From NCBI RefSeq assembly GCF_023715785.1, contig NZ_JAMBOX010000007.1:185239-249238 (forward strand): 64,000 nucleotides of DNA, given 5' to 3'. This document shows, one piece after another, positions 43,777 to 51,777 of this stretch. Each line of letters opens with the position of its first letter. Within the stretch, counting starts at the first letter, position 1. The translations under genes were made by a program, and so were the position numbers. A model generated the notes under the pieces. The model did no database searches and was not told where the DNA came from. It saw nothing but the letters and a program-made list of their open reading frames with translations. The DNA comes from Neobacillus niacini. Its GTDB lineage: Bacteria > Bacillota > Bacilli > Bacillales > Cytobacillaceae.

Positions 43777-45716
43777 TATTTCTTTCTCCTTTCATTCCGT
43801 AAGAAAATATCCTTATTTTCATTTACTAAGAATGACCAACCTTCTAGAACTCGACAAGTAAATAATGAATCCTCGATTAGCGCAGGCCCTACACCGCTTG
43901 ATCCTGGGCTGATATCCTCAAATTGGTAAACAGGGACATTTCTCCAATCATTGTTTGATTGCAGGATACGCTGCTCGCGTATTGGAACGAGCTTAATGTC
44001 CGCATTTTTGTTTTCATTTACGAATGCATAATGGTCGATTGGCTTAACCACTTTTAAATGGATATGAGCTTCATCGGCATTATTGATTATATCAATATCT
44101 TCCTTTATCAATGAAAGAGGATGTAATTGTAAGGACTCGTTTTTAATAATGCCTATACTCGTTTCAATTTGACATTGAGAGAGTTCAAATCCCTCTGCAA
44201 ACATATCACGTTTCGCTTTTGTCATTAAATCTTCGATTATTTCTTTTACTTCACCCTCGGTAAAATGAAGAAAAGGAATTTGATATTCATGTGCAATATC
44301 ACTAAAACTAATACCGAAAGCACTGAAAACAGCAGCCTTCTGAGGCACAATGACTTCTTCAATTCCTGCTTCCTCAGCAATTCCACAAGCACTCATCGGA
44401 CCGGCGCCTCCAAACGCCAAAAGTGTAACTTGTTTTGTTTCCTTTTGATAAATTTGAAGACCACTAGCGATTTTTTGGTTATATGCTTTTTCCATCTCTA
44501 GCAAAGCTTGCTCTAAACTAACTCCAAGTCGATTCGCGATCTTTTCATCTATTGCTGCACTCGCTCTCGCTTCGTCAAGCATCATTTTCCCTCCAAAATA
44601 GGAGTTGGGGTTAAATATACCCATTAAAAGATTTGCATCCGTAATCGTGGCTTCTTTTCCTCCTCGACCAAAACAAGCCGGTCCTGGAAATGCACCTACA
44701 CTTTCTGGGCCAACAACCACTTGCTTTTCTTGAACCTTAAAAATGGAGCTTCCTCCTGCACCAATACTTAATAAATCCCCAAGGCGATAGGATGTTTTAA
44801 TTCCTTCAATTTTCCCATAAATTTCCTCTTTGACTTTTTCAGCTTGTATTAAGGACACGTCAGATGTCGTTCCACCGATATCAAGTGCTAACACTGCTGG
44901 GATTTGGTATTGCTGGGCCATTACCTTCGCACCCTCCATCCCTCCACGTGGGCCAGAACCATATGTTTTAATCGCTGTGGTCTTTGCCACTCTAGTTGAA
45001 TTTCCATCATTATGAAAAATTAACAAAGGATTTTTTGCTCTTGCATTTCGCAAGACATTTTCTGCGTTATAGAGGAATTGTTCCATGGACGGATGTAGAA
45101 ATGAGTTGGTTAAGGCACTCCAAGTTCTTCTTTTATCATTTTGATCTTCTGTCATTTCGTGGGAAAATAAAACAGGAATTGCTCCTAACAGATGTCGAGG
45201 GTACTTTTGTAAAATGATCTTTCGAATTTTGCGTTCGGCTGCAATTAGATCCTGTCCGCTCATACTAACCACTAACCGATTTGCACCGAGGGATAGGAGT
45301 TCATTTACTGCTTGCACTACACTCTTTTCCAATATGCTTTCCTCTTGTATTGGATTTACATGGACATAGCGGTTATTTACCATCGCAGCGAACATATCTT
45401 GCTCTTCCCTATTTTCAGCGATGCTGATTATGTCTATTTCTTCACTTACGATTAAGCCAAGGCGAGGACCTTTTTTCTGAACAATGGCATTCGTTCCAGC
45501 TGTTGTAGAATAACGAATATATTCTGTTTCCGAAAATAGCTTTTGCAGATTTTCCTCTCCGTACAATTCTTTTGAACCTTGCTTTAATACATCAATAAAA
45601 CACTTAGTCAAATCATAAGGCGTTGTAAAAACTTTAGATCCAATGATACGTTCGTTTTTGATTAAACAAATATCAGTAAACGTGCCTCCATTATCAATCG
45701 TAATTAACTGGCTCAT
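43776..45716 (-). CDS. HyuA-like carboxylase subunit (Apc1-like)
   Basis: The 646-residue HyuA-type protein begins QLITIDNGGTFTDICLIKNE and contains ALDIGGTTSDVSLIQAEK, GAGGSSIFKVQ, GPACFGRGGKEATITDANLL and LLAFGGAGPMSACGIAEEAG. It is distinct from the 730-residue HyuA in the same operon; two HyuA-like subunits in one operon is the acetophenone carboxylase arrangement. ATG 45716 follows AGGTGATTATAAAA; the GTG 12 bp upstream overlaps that site. It is the first gene of the operon. Confidence 0.82.
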   Translation of the reverse strand: MSQLITIDNGGTFTDICLIKNERIIGSKVFTTPYDLTKCFIDVLKQGSKELYGEENLQKLFSETEYIRYSTTAGTNAIVQKKGPRLGLIVSEEIDIISIAENREEQDMFAAMVNNRYVHVNPIQEESILEKSVVQAVNELLSLGANRLVVSMSGQDLIAAERKIRKIILQKYPRHLLGAIPVLFSHEMTEDQNDKRRTWSALTNSFLHPSMEQFLYNAENVLRNARAKNPLLIFHNDGNSTRVAKTTAIKTYGSGPRGGMEGAKVMAQQYQIPAVLALDIGGTTSDVSLIQAEKVKEEIYGKIEGIKTSYRLGDLLSIGAGGSSIFKVQEKQVVVGPESVGAFPGPACFGRGGKEATITDANLLMGIFNPNSYFGGKMMLDEARASAAIDEKIANRLGVSLEQALLEMEKAYNQKIASGLQIYQKETKQVTLLAFGGAGPMSACGIAEEAGIEEVIVPQKAAVFSAFGISFSDIAHEYQIPFLHFTEGEVKEIIEDLMTKAKRDMFAEGFELSQCQIETSIGIIKNESLQLHPLSLIKEDIDIINNADEAHIHLKVVKPIDHYAFVNENKNADIKLVPIREQRILQSNNDWRNVPVYQFEDISPGSSGVGPALIEDSLFTCRVLEGWSFLVNENKDIFLRNERRKK

Positions 45717-45816
45717 TTTTATAATCACCTCGTAAAATATTTCTCAATTTGATCTTTTTTAGACTCAATGCCAAAAATAGCCACTATTAAGCAGAAATTA
45801 AGCATCACCTCATTAA

Positions 45817-45899
45817 AATGTGAATATGTAGTGATTTTACCTATCATTAAATCCAAGGAGGAATATGTAAGCCCTTACATATATTCACATTCTTTTTTT
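45817..45899 (+). promoter_or_regulatory. nested inverted repeats with T tract between carboxylase operon and monooxygenase
   Basis: AATGTGAATATGTA (45817-45830) can pair with TACATATATTCACATT (45876-45891), which is followed by TTTTTTT. The same right arm can instead pair with the nearer GAATATGTAA (45861-45870). Mutually exclusive hairpins and a T tract look like an attenuator or a multi-site operator in this 538-bp divergent region. Nothing else is clear in 45900-46254 except a weak TTGTAA / TATACA promoter about 100 bp before the monooxygenase gene. Confidence 0.4.
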
Positions 45900-46254
45900 C
45901 AATATTCATTATATTTCATAAAATACAGCTAGTAAAATTAATATAACTTCATTTATTCCATTAATTCCATTAATTAAAATTTGTGGTGCATTTGCATAAA
46001 GTTAATATATTAAGGCTTTTTTAAAAGAAATCATCTTTTAGTTTCTTTGGATTTAAAATCGATTATCTATCAATTTTTCTAAAAGATTAGATAAACATAT
46101 ACTTATTTTACAATCGTGATAATCAATAATAACATTAAATTGTAAGAATTTCCTGATTATTTATACACCATGAACAGGACAACGAATTGGATCCTAATAT
46201 CTAAAGTACCTAAAGTATTTAGTCTATAAAATTAATTCTAGGGAGGTAATGTAA

Positions 46255-47892
46255 ATGAATGAAACGCATGTGAAACTTTCTAATTTTGACGCAGTCGTTG
46301 TTGGAGCAGGATTTGCGGGCATGTATATGCTTCATCGACTACGGGAGGCTGGATTTTCAACTCGGGTTTTTGAATCGGGTGCCGGCGTAGGCGGCGTTTG
46401 GTATTGGAACCGGTATCCCGGAGCACGTTGTGATGTTGAAAGTATTTACTATAATTATATGTTCTCAGAAGAACTTTATAAAGGATGGACATGGACACAT
46501 AAATATCCTGATCAAACAGAAATATTAAACTACTTAAATTACGTAGCAGATACCCTAGATTTACGCAGGGATATTCAATTCGAAACAAAAATTACTTCTG
46601 CACATTATGATGAAGCAAACAAGCAATGGAACATTAAAACAGACAAAGGAAACAGCTTAACAGCGAAATACTTCATTACAGGGGTTGGTTGCATTTCTGC
46701 CTCTCATATCCCGAAATTTACGGGACTAGATTCATTTAAAGGAGAATGGTATCACACTGCTCACTGGCCACATAAAGATGTAAATTTCAAGAATAAGAAA
46801 GTAGGTATTATTGGAACCGGATCAAGCGGGATCCAGGCGATTCCTGTAATAGCGAAAAAAGCTGCGCATCTTACCGTTTTTCAACGCACACCACAATACA
46901 GTTTACCAGCTAGAAACCAGCCACTTGACCCAGAATATGTTCAAAACATTAAAGAACGCTTCCAGGAAATTAGGAAAGATGCACGTGCGTCTAGAAATGG
47001 TTACTCTCTGAACGCAACAACGCTATCAACCCAAGAAGTTACACATGAAGAAAGGGAAAAAAAATACGAGGAATTATGGCAAATGGGTGGTGTGGGTGTT
47101 GTACAGTTAGCCTTTAACAACATACTCACTAATGAAGCTGCAAATGAAACTTGCGCAAATTTTGTCAAAAAAAAAATTCAGGAAATAGTGAAAGACCCTG
47201 TTATTGCAGAAAAATTAAGCCCTACTTATCCTATTGCAGCAAAAAGAATTGTACTGGATACAGATTACTATGAAACTTACAATCGAGATAATGTGACATT
47301 AGTAGATGTAAAAAAGGCTCCAATCATAGAAGTGACACCAAAGGGGTTAAGAACAACAGATGAAGAATACGATCTTGACATCCTCATTTTCGCAACTGGA
47401 TTTGATGGCATGACTGGTCCTTTGTTGAGAATGGATATCCGAGGGAAAGATGGTGTTTCATTGAAGGAAAAATGGGAAAATGGTTCGCAGACGAGAACAT
47501 ATCTAGGAATAGCAAATGCAGGATTCCCAAATTTCTTCATGATCACTGGACCAGAAAGCCCTTCTGTGTTAGGAAATGTCCCCGTTGCAATTGAACAGCA
47601 TGTAGATTGGATTGCAAATTGCTTAGAATATCTTAAAGCAAATAGGATCGAAACCATTGAAGCATCAAAGGAAGCTGAAGAAAAATGGAGCAGGCATTGC
47701 CAAGAGGTAGCTCAAAACACTCTTTATGTGAAAACAGACTCCTGGTATACGGGCGCTAACATTGAAGGGAAACCGAAACGATTTCCAATTTATGCAGGTG
47801 GATATGGAACATATCGGGAAATATGTGATGAAATAGCCATAAAAAATTATGAAGGCTTTATTTTTGTCGGAGTGCCACTTGAACAGAATTAG
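46255..47892 (+). CDS. Baeyer-Villiger monooxygenase (flavin, NADPH-dependent)
   Basis: The 545-residue flavoprotein has the FAD motif GAGFAG at residues 17-22, the Baeyer-Villiger fingerprint FKGEWYHTAHWP at 161-172, and the NADPH motif GTGSSG at 187-192. Residues 43-58 (AGVGGVWYWNRYPGAR) are typical of cyclohexanone/phenylacetone monooxygenases. It inserts oxygen next to a ketone carbonyl, giving an ester or lactone. GGGAGG precedes ATG. It is divergent from an Apc-like ketone carboxylase operon, so both act plausibly on related ketones. Confidence 0.92.
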   Translation: MNETHVKLSNFDAVVVGAGFAGMYMLHRLREAGFSTRVFESGAGVGGVWYWNRYPGARCDVESIYYNYMFSEELYKGWTWTHKYPDQTEILNYLNYVADTLDLRRDIQFETKITSAHYDEANKQWNIKTDKGNSLTAKYFITGVGCISASHIPKFTGLDSFKGEWYHTAHWPHKDVNFKNKKVGIIGTGSSGIQAIPVIAKKAAHLTVFQRTPQYSLPARNQPLDPEYVQNIKERFQEIRKDARASRNGYSLNATTLSTQEVTHEEREKKYEELWQMGGVGVVQLAFNNILTNEAANETCANFVKKKIQEIVKDPVIAEKLSPTYPIAAKRIVLDTDYYETYNRDNVTLVDVKKAPIIEVTPKGLRTTDEEYDLDILIFATGFDGMTGPLLRMDIRGKDGVSLKEKWENGSQTRTYLGIANAGFPNFFMITGPESPSVLGNVPVAIEQHVDWIANCLEYLKANRIETIEASKEAEEKWSRHCQEVAQNTLYVKTDSWYTGANIEGKPKRFPIYAGGYGTYREICDEIAIKNYEGFIFVGVPLEQN

Positions 47893-48023
47893 AACCTTTC
47901 ATATAAAATAACTTAAAATAACTCGCTTGTCATGATACCCTCATTGTTTTTAACATCCTAAGTTTTCCGGAAGTTGACGGTACTACCTGTCCGAAATTAG
48001 ACGAGTATAATGACCTCGTGTAA

Positions 48024-48143
48024 TTTCGTAGATGGGAAAAAGACGTCAATCCAAATGGAAAACGTAAATTTGTCACTTCAGACTATCTGAAAGCATTACA
48101 TCGCGAACTAGACGGCTCCAAATCGAAACCTGGGAAGCCGTAG
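48024..48143 (+). pseudogene. unrecognised short coding remnant
   Basis: A 39-codon frame without start codon reads FRRWEKDVNPNGKRKFVTSD followed by YLKALHRELDGSKSKPGKP, bounded by stops. The composition looks protein-like, but I do not recognise the family. Neighbouring sequence 47893-48437 is otherwise fragmented in all frames and probably consists of decayed genes. Confidence 0.3.
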
Positions 48144-48453
48144 GATCTACATTCACATCAGTCCCAGACCCTCCAGGTGATATTGCCGAGTACACGATTT
48201 AGGTCTACCCGTTTCCAATCATGTTCAAAGCTGTGCTTAGACTTGAACCCGAGCTTGCTTGTAACGAGTCGCTCAACAATGCTGCTCCCGCCCGACAGCT
48301 ATCACCTGCCAAGTGGACGCGATACAACACACAAAATCTATCGTGATGCTGCACATTCATCACGATTGTTGTATCCGATTATTCCAAAGTTATCTGCGAT
48401 CGCAAATAGGATATCGGTTACACAACATTATCTAATAGCGTTCTCTTAAAAGC

Positions 48454-48497
48454 AAAAACTCACAAACTTTGTTAAAAAATTGTTTGTGAGTTTTTTT
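48454..48497 (+). terminator. strong terminator
   Basis: AAAAACTCACAAAC (48454-48467) and GTTTGTGAGTTTTT (48482-48495) form a perfect 14-bp stem followed by T. It lies 560 bp after the monooxygenase stop, so it may have belonged to a gene now decayed between them. Confidence 0.7.
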
Positions 48498-48709
48498 CCA
48501 ATTAAAGACACTTTAAATGGTAGATAAAGCTCTTCGAAATCAAAAGTTAAGTGGTAATCTGTTAGTTCTTATCGTAACGGAAAACTATTATGGTAGCATC
48601 GCTTAAAAAAGGTTACAGATCATTTACTTTTGTCTTAGCCTCCTCAACACATAAAGGCAGTTTGGGATGTGTTTCTGCAACTACAAATTCCTATAGTTTT
48701 TCAAATCAC

Positions 48710-49495
48710 TTAAATACTATTTTTAATGACTCTTTCAATTTGCAAAATAAGAGCAATAAACTCATTATTATCATGGTAAATTTTTTGTTGTGAATGTGCT
48801 GTATTATTTCTCAGTTTTTCAATCTTTTTAAAAAAATCTCTACATTGACTTTTGGATTCAAATCCTAATTTATCAACCATCTCTAGTGTTTTTTGTACAA
48901 TGGTACCTTTATCGCCAAGCTGAGTATTATCCAATAATGTTAGAGCCTCATTATTTTCCATTCTTGTATCCATTAATTTCTTGGCCATATCTAATCTGGA
49001 TTCTGAAAGCAAAGGGATCCAGCTTTCATTTGGATAATATTGTTTAATCAAAGCTATCAAATACATTTCCAATAATGAAATTAAGCTGAATGCCAGCATT
49101 CTGATGGGCTGTTTTTGTAAATCGGCTACGGTTACTATTTTAGATACGCTATTTCTTTCAAGAATAAAAATGAATTCCTTGTCTTGAAATATATCAAGTA
49201 ATTCAATCAAAGAAGTGGAATCCGAGATCAGATTATCCGCACTAAATTTTCTAACAAAGTTTTCAATTTTTTGATCATCACTATTTAAATCATCTCTTTT
49301 TACAAATCCGATTACCCTGTCTTTTTCTCTTACTCCAAAGATATCATAATCTTTTCTTATCATTGTATTTTTTACATCGCTTGCATGATCATCTACACTA
49401 CATGTAATTAAATTTTCTGCAAGCAATTCTACAGTTAAATTATTCTCATATATATATCTAAGTTTCTCGTAACCACTCATGGCAACTAATTTCAT
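48710..49495 (-). CDS. CBS-domain pair fused to a HEPN-like domain
   Basis: The 261-residue protein has two CBS motifs in its first 125 residues (LAENLITCSVDDHASDVKNT and FSADNLISDSTSLIELLDIF), which usually bind adenine nucleotides. A helical C-terminal domain follows with LRNNTAHSQ, giving R229-x4-H234, the RNxxxH signature of HEPN RNases and related defence or stress proteins. I infer nucleotide-gated RNA cleavage or binding; inactive HEPN domains also exist. ATG 49495 is chosen over GTG 49504. A truncated copy lies at 7817-8205. Confidence 0.7.
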   Translation of the reverse strand: MKLVAMSGYEKLRYIYENNLTVELLAENLITCSVDDHASDVKNTMIRKDYDIFGVREKDRVIGFVKRDDLNSDDQKIENFVRKFSADNLISDSTSLIELLDIFQDKEFIFILERNSVSKIVTVADLQKQPIRMLAFSLISLLEMYLIALIKQYYPNESWIPLLSESRLDMAKKLMDTRMENNEALTLLDNTQLGDKGTIVQKTLEMVDKLGFESKSQCRDFFKKIEKLRNNTAHSQQKIYHDNNEFIALILQIERVIKNSI

Positions 49496-49566
49496 TTTTA
49501 CCACTTCCCATTCACGATTTCCTGTCCTGGTTGAAGAATCTCTACACCTTCAATTTGCTATATTTT

Positions 49567-50058
49567 TTATTGGGATAACATTTTAACCAAATTGTACCAA
49601 GTAACACCGCCATGCTCCGAGTTTGATACTCCCATGTTGATATATCCAAATTTTTCATAGAAGCCAATTAGGTCTTCCTTGCAGGTAAGTGTAATAGTCT
49701 TACGGTTTTTTGATTTTGCGGAGTCTTCCAGATGAGCAAGTAAGGCAGCTGCCACACCTCGTGTTTGAAAATGCGGCGTAACTGCTATTCCAAGAACACT
49801 TTGATGTCCGCCGGTCAGTGGATTATCCTTGATTTCCCGAAACAAGTCATCCGTAATAAAAGGTGTTTCAATAACAGGTCCATTAACAAACCCCACAATT
49901 ACACCATTCACTTCAGCCACAAAGAAACTATCGGGTATTAACGCAATGCGTTTTTCAAACGCTTCTGTTGTAGCAGCCTCTTCTGCTGGGAAACATAAAC
50001 TCTCTATGATGGTAATCTCATGCAGATCTTCGATTTTTACATTACGGATATTCAGCAT
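49567..50058 (-). CDS. GNAT family N-acetyltransferase
   Basis: The 163-residue protein begins LNIRNVKIEDLHEITIIESL and has the acetyl-CoA motif VLGIAVTPHFQTRGVAAALL. The C-terminus GFYEKFGYINMGVSNSEHGG resembles arylalkylamine N-acetyltransferase-like GNATs. GGAGGCAAAG lies 5-9 bases before ATG. The substrate is unknown. It stands alone between the CBS-HEPN gene and a terminator region. Confidence 0.87.
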   Translation of the reverse strand: MLNIRNVKIEDLHEITIIESLCFPAEEAATTEAFEKRIALIPDSFFVAEVNGVIVGFVNGPVIETPFITDDLFREIKDNPLTGGHQSVLGIAVTPHFQTRGVAAALLAHLEDSAKSKNRKTITLTCKEDLIGFYEKFGYINMGVSNSEHGGVTWYNLVKMLSQ

Positions 50059-50220
50059 TTCTACTTTGCCTCCAGAATTTAAATAGTTTCTCCCTGCTCA
50101 AATGTACTTGCCTTCGATAGGTAAAAACTTCAAATAAGAAATATCAATCTACTTCGTCATTGGTTATGACTATATTCTACTATATTATTGGTTTGTACGT
50201 TACAACAAGTGCAGCAAAAC

Positions 50221-50316
50221 ATGATAAAGCAACACATAAAATCTGTGATTAAAAAATTGGGTGCGACAAATAGGAATCAAGCTATTGCTGAACTTATTAA
50301 GCGAGGAATTATTTAG
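50221..50316 (+). pseudogene. C-terminal HTH remnant of a LuxR-family regulator
   Basis: The frame reads IKQHIKSVIKKLGATNRNQA then IAELIKRGII and stop. This is the recognition helix and tail of a LuxR/NarL DNA-binding domain (consensus VKxHIxxIxxKLGxxNRxQA). The rest of the gene is missing. The remaining sequence 50059-50487 holds only this remnant and a terminator. Confidence 0.7.
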
Positions 50317-50405
50317 TCTAACCATCAGTATACTCAAATGACAACTCTATTTTATAATGTAAATCCTCTGTATATAACCTGCTAATATTATCTACTTAAT
50401 AAAGA

Positions 50406-50444
50406 ATAAAAGGCAGAATCCTAAGTCGGATTTCTGCCTTTTAT
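50406..50444. terminator. bidirectional terminator after DUF3100 module
   Basis: ATAAAAGGCAGAATCC (50406-50421) pairs with GGATTTCTGCCTTTTAT (50428-50444) with one bulged T, flanked by T/A tracts. It ends the minus-strand unit 50488-53034. Confidence 0.75.
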
Positions 50445-50487
50445 TTTGTCACTTTGCTCTTATAATTGATATTAACTTAGTAAACTA

Positions 50488-50976
50488 TTAATGCCCAGTC
50501 ACCATTAGTCCAATCTGTGATAATAAGGCACTTCCTACATAGGTGCCAATGAAAACAAATACGGCGACGATTGCGACCTTCCAGGAGGTTTTTCGCAAAT
50601 CAGCCAGCCGGTCCACGACAGAGATTCCCGCAAACGTCAATATCGGGGTGGTGATCGATAGGAAATCAACCGCCGAAATAGCTTTTATGAACGTATCAGA
50701 AAGCATGCAACTTACCAAAGAGGTGATCGAAACCCAGCCTAATACAGGGAAATTCTGGATGAATCCGATTGGCACTTTTTTAGCCAAATCGGAAATCACG
50801 ATTCCCACCATCGAAAAGAGCCAGAGAACAAGCAGCCCCCAAATGGTCATCGATGAAACTGGCGTTGATTCGGGATTTTTTAGCAATTTGATCTCTTGGG
50901 TAAACAAAATCAGTCCAACACTCATGAATACAACTAAACCAAATTTCACATATTTATTTAAGCTGCTTTTTTCCAT
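50488..50976 (-). CDS. small integral membrane protein, partner of DUF3100 protein
   Basis: The 162-residue protein has four or five hydrophobic helices, for example YVKFGLVVFMSVGLILF, IWGLLVLWLFSMVGIVIS and VAIVAVFVFIGTYVGSALL. It overlaps the end of the DUF3100 gene by 19 bp and probably forms a two-component transporter with it. The ligand may be the substrate or product of the M20 amidohydrolase encoded upstream. Confidence 0.7.
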   Translation of the reverse strand: MEKSSLNKYVKFGLVVFMSVGLILFTQEIKLLKNPESTPVSSMTIWGLLVLWLFSMVGIVISDLAKKVPIGFIQNFPVLGWVSITSLVSCMLSDTFIKAISAVDFLSITTPILTFAGISVVDRLADLRKTSWKVAIVAVFVFIGTYVGSALLSQIGLMVTGH

Positions 50977-51764
50977 GGTTTTTCACCTCTTACCATTAAT
51001 TTATACATCAATTGCTGCAATGGGACCGCAAGGAATACCATTGTAAACGTTCCTAAGAAGCTCGTTAACAATTGACTGGCGGATGCATAAGCAATAATCG
51101 TGCTTTCCATTCCCGGCATCGATGCCGCCAATGACGAAGACGCTGCTGTCATCATACTGCCGGAGCCCATTCCTGAAGCCATTGCCAACGCCTCGACTCT
51201 AAAGCCCAAATGCAGCATGATTGGGGCAAAGATGCTAAAGAACACAGCACCGAATAACGTTCCGATAATGTATAAGGATAAAACACCGCGGCCTTCGTCC
51301 GAATCAAGCGTATATTTTTCAGAAATGTACGCAAGCTCTCCTTCCCGTCCCAATCCTAATGTGGCACCGATTGCTTCACGCCTTAGACCCAAGAATATCG
51401 CTACAGGCAGTCCCAAAAGTACTGTACCCAAGTTACCTATTTCCTGAATTAAAAAAATCCAGCCAATCTGCAAAATTTCCTGCAGCTTAGGGGCCACATC
51501 AGCCCCATATCTCGCCATCAACGGCAGCATGATAAAAATAAGGTACTTGCCGGCAAAAGACACGTTTTTTTCACTATAAATCTTTTTAAATATCCCTTTT
51601 CGAAAAATGGCCATGCCGAGTACCATCGTAATCAGAATGGCAAACACAAGCGGCAATAAATTAATCGCGATCGGGCCAAGCGGAATCCGTTGAAAGCCGA
51701 TAAATTCAGCAATCGTAATAACGGCAAGTGCAAAAATAAGGAATAAAATAAAATTCTTTTTCAT
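50958..51764 (-). CDS. DUF3100 family membrane protein, probable transporter subunit
   Basis: The 268-residue polytopic protein has IPLGPIAINLLPLVFAILIT, GNLGTVLLGLPVAIFLGLRR, EAIGATLGLGREGELAYISE and a glycine/serine-rich segment MASGMGSGSMMTAASSSLAA that could be a pore loop. DUF3100 genes tend to sit beside M20 amidohydrolases, as here (13 bp). A frameshifted fossil of a paralogue lies at 4495-4612. Confidence 0.72.
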   Translation of the reverse strand: MKKNFILFLIFALAVITIAEFIGFQRIPLGPIAINLLPLVFAILITMVLGMAIFRKGIFKKIYSEKNVSFAGKYLIFIMLPLMARYGADVAPKLQEILQIGWIFLIQEIGNLGTVLLGLPVAIFLGLRREAIGATLGLGREGELAYISEKYTLDSDEGRGVLSLYIIGTLFGAVFFSIFAPIMLHLGFRVEALAMASGMGSGSMMTAASSSLAASMPGMESTIIAYASASQLLTSFLGTFTMVFLAVPLQQLMYKLMVRGEKPWKKAA

Positions 51765-51777
51765 TTCTATGATGCCC

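Noticed and set aside
48177..48449. 90-codon plus-strand open frame
   Set aside because: No ribosome binding site and a Ser/Arg-rich, non-protein-like composition; the surrounding stretch looks like decayed sequence in all frames.
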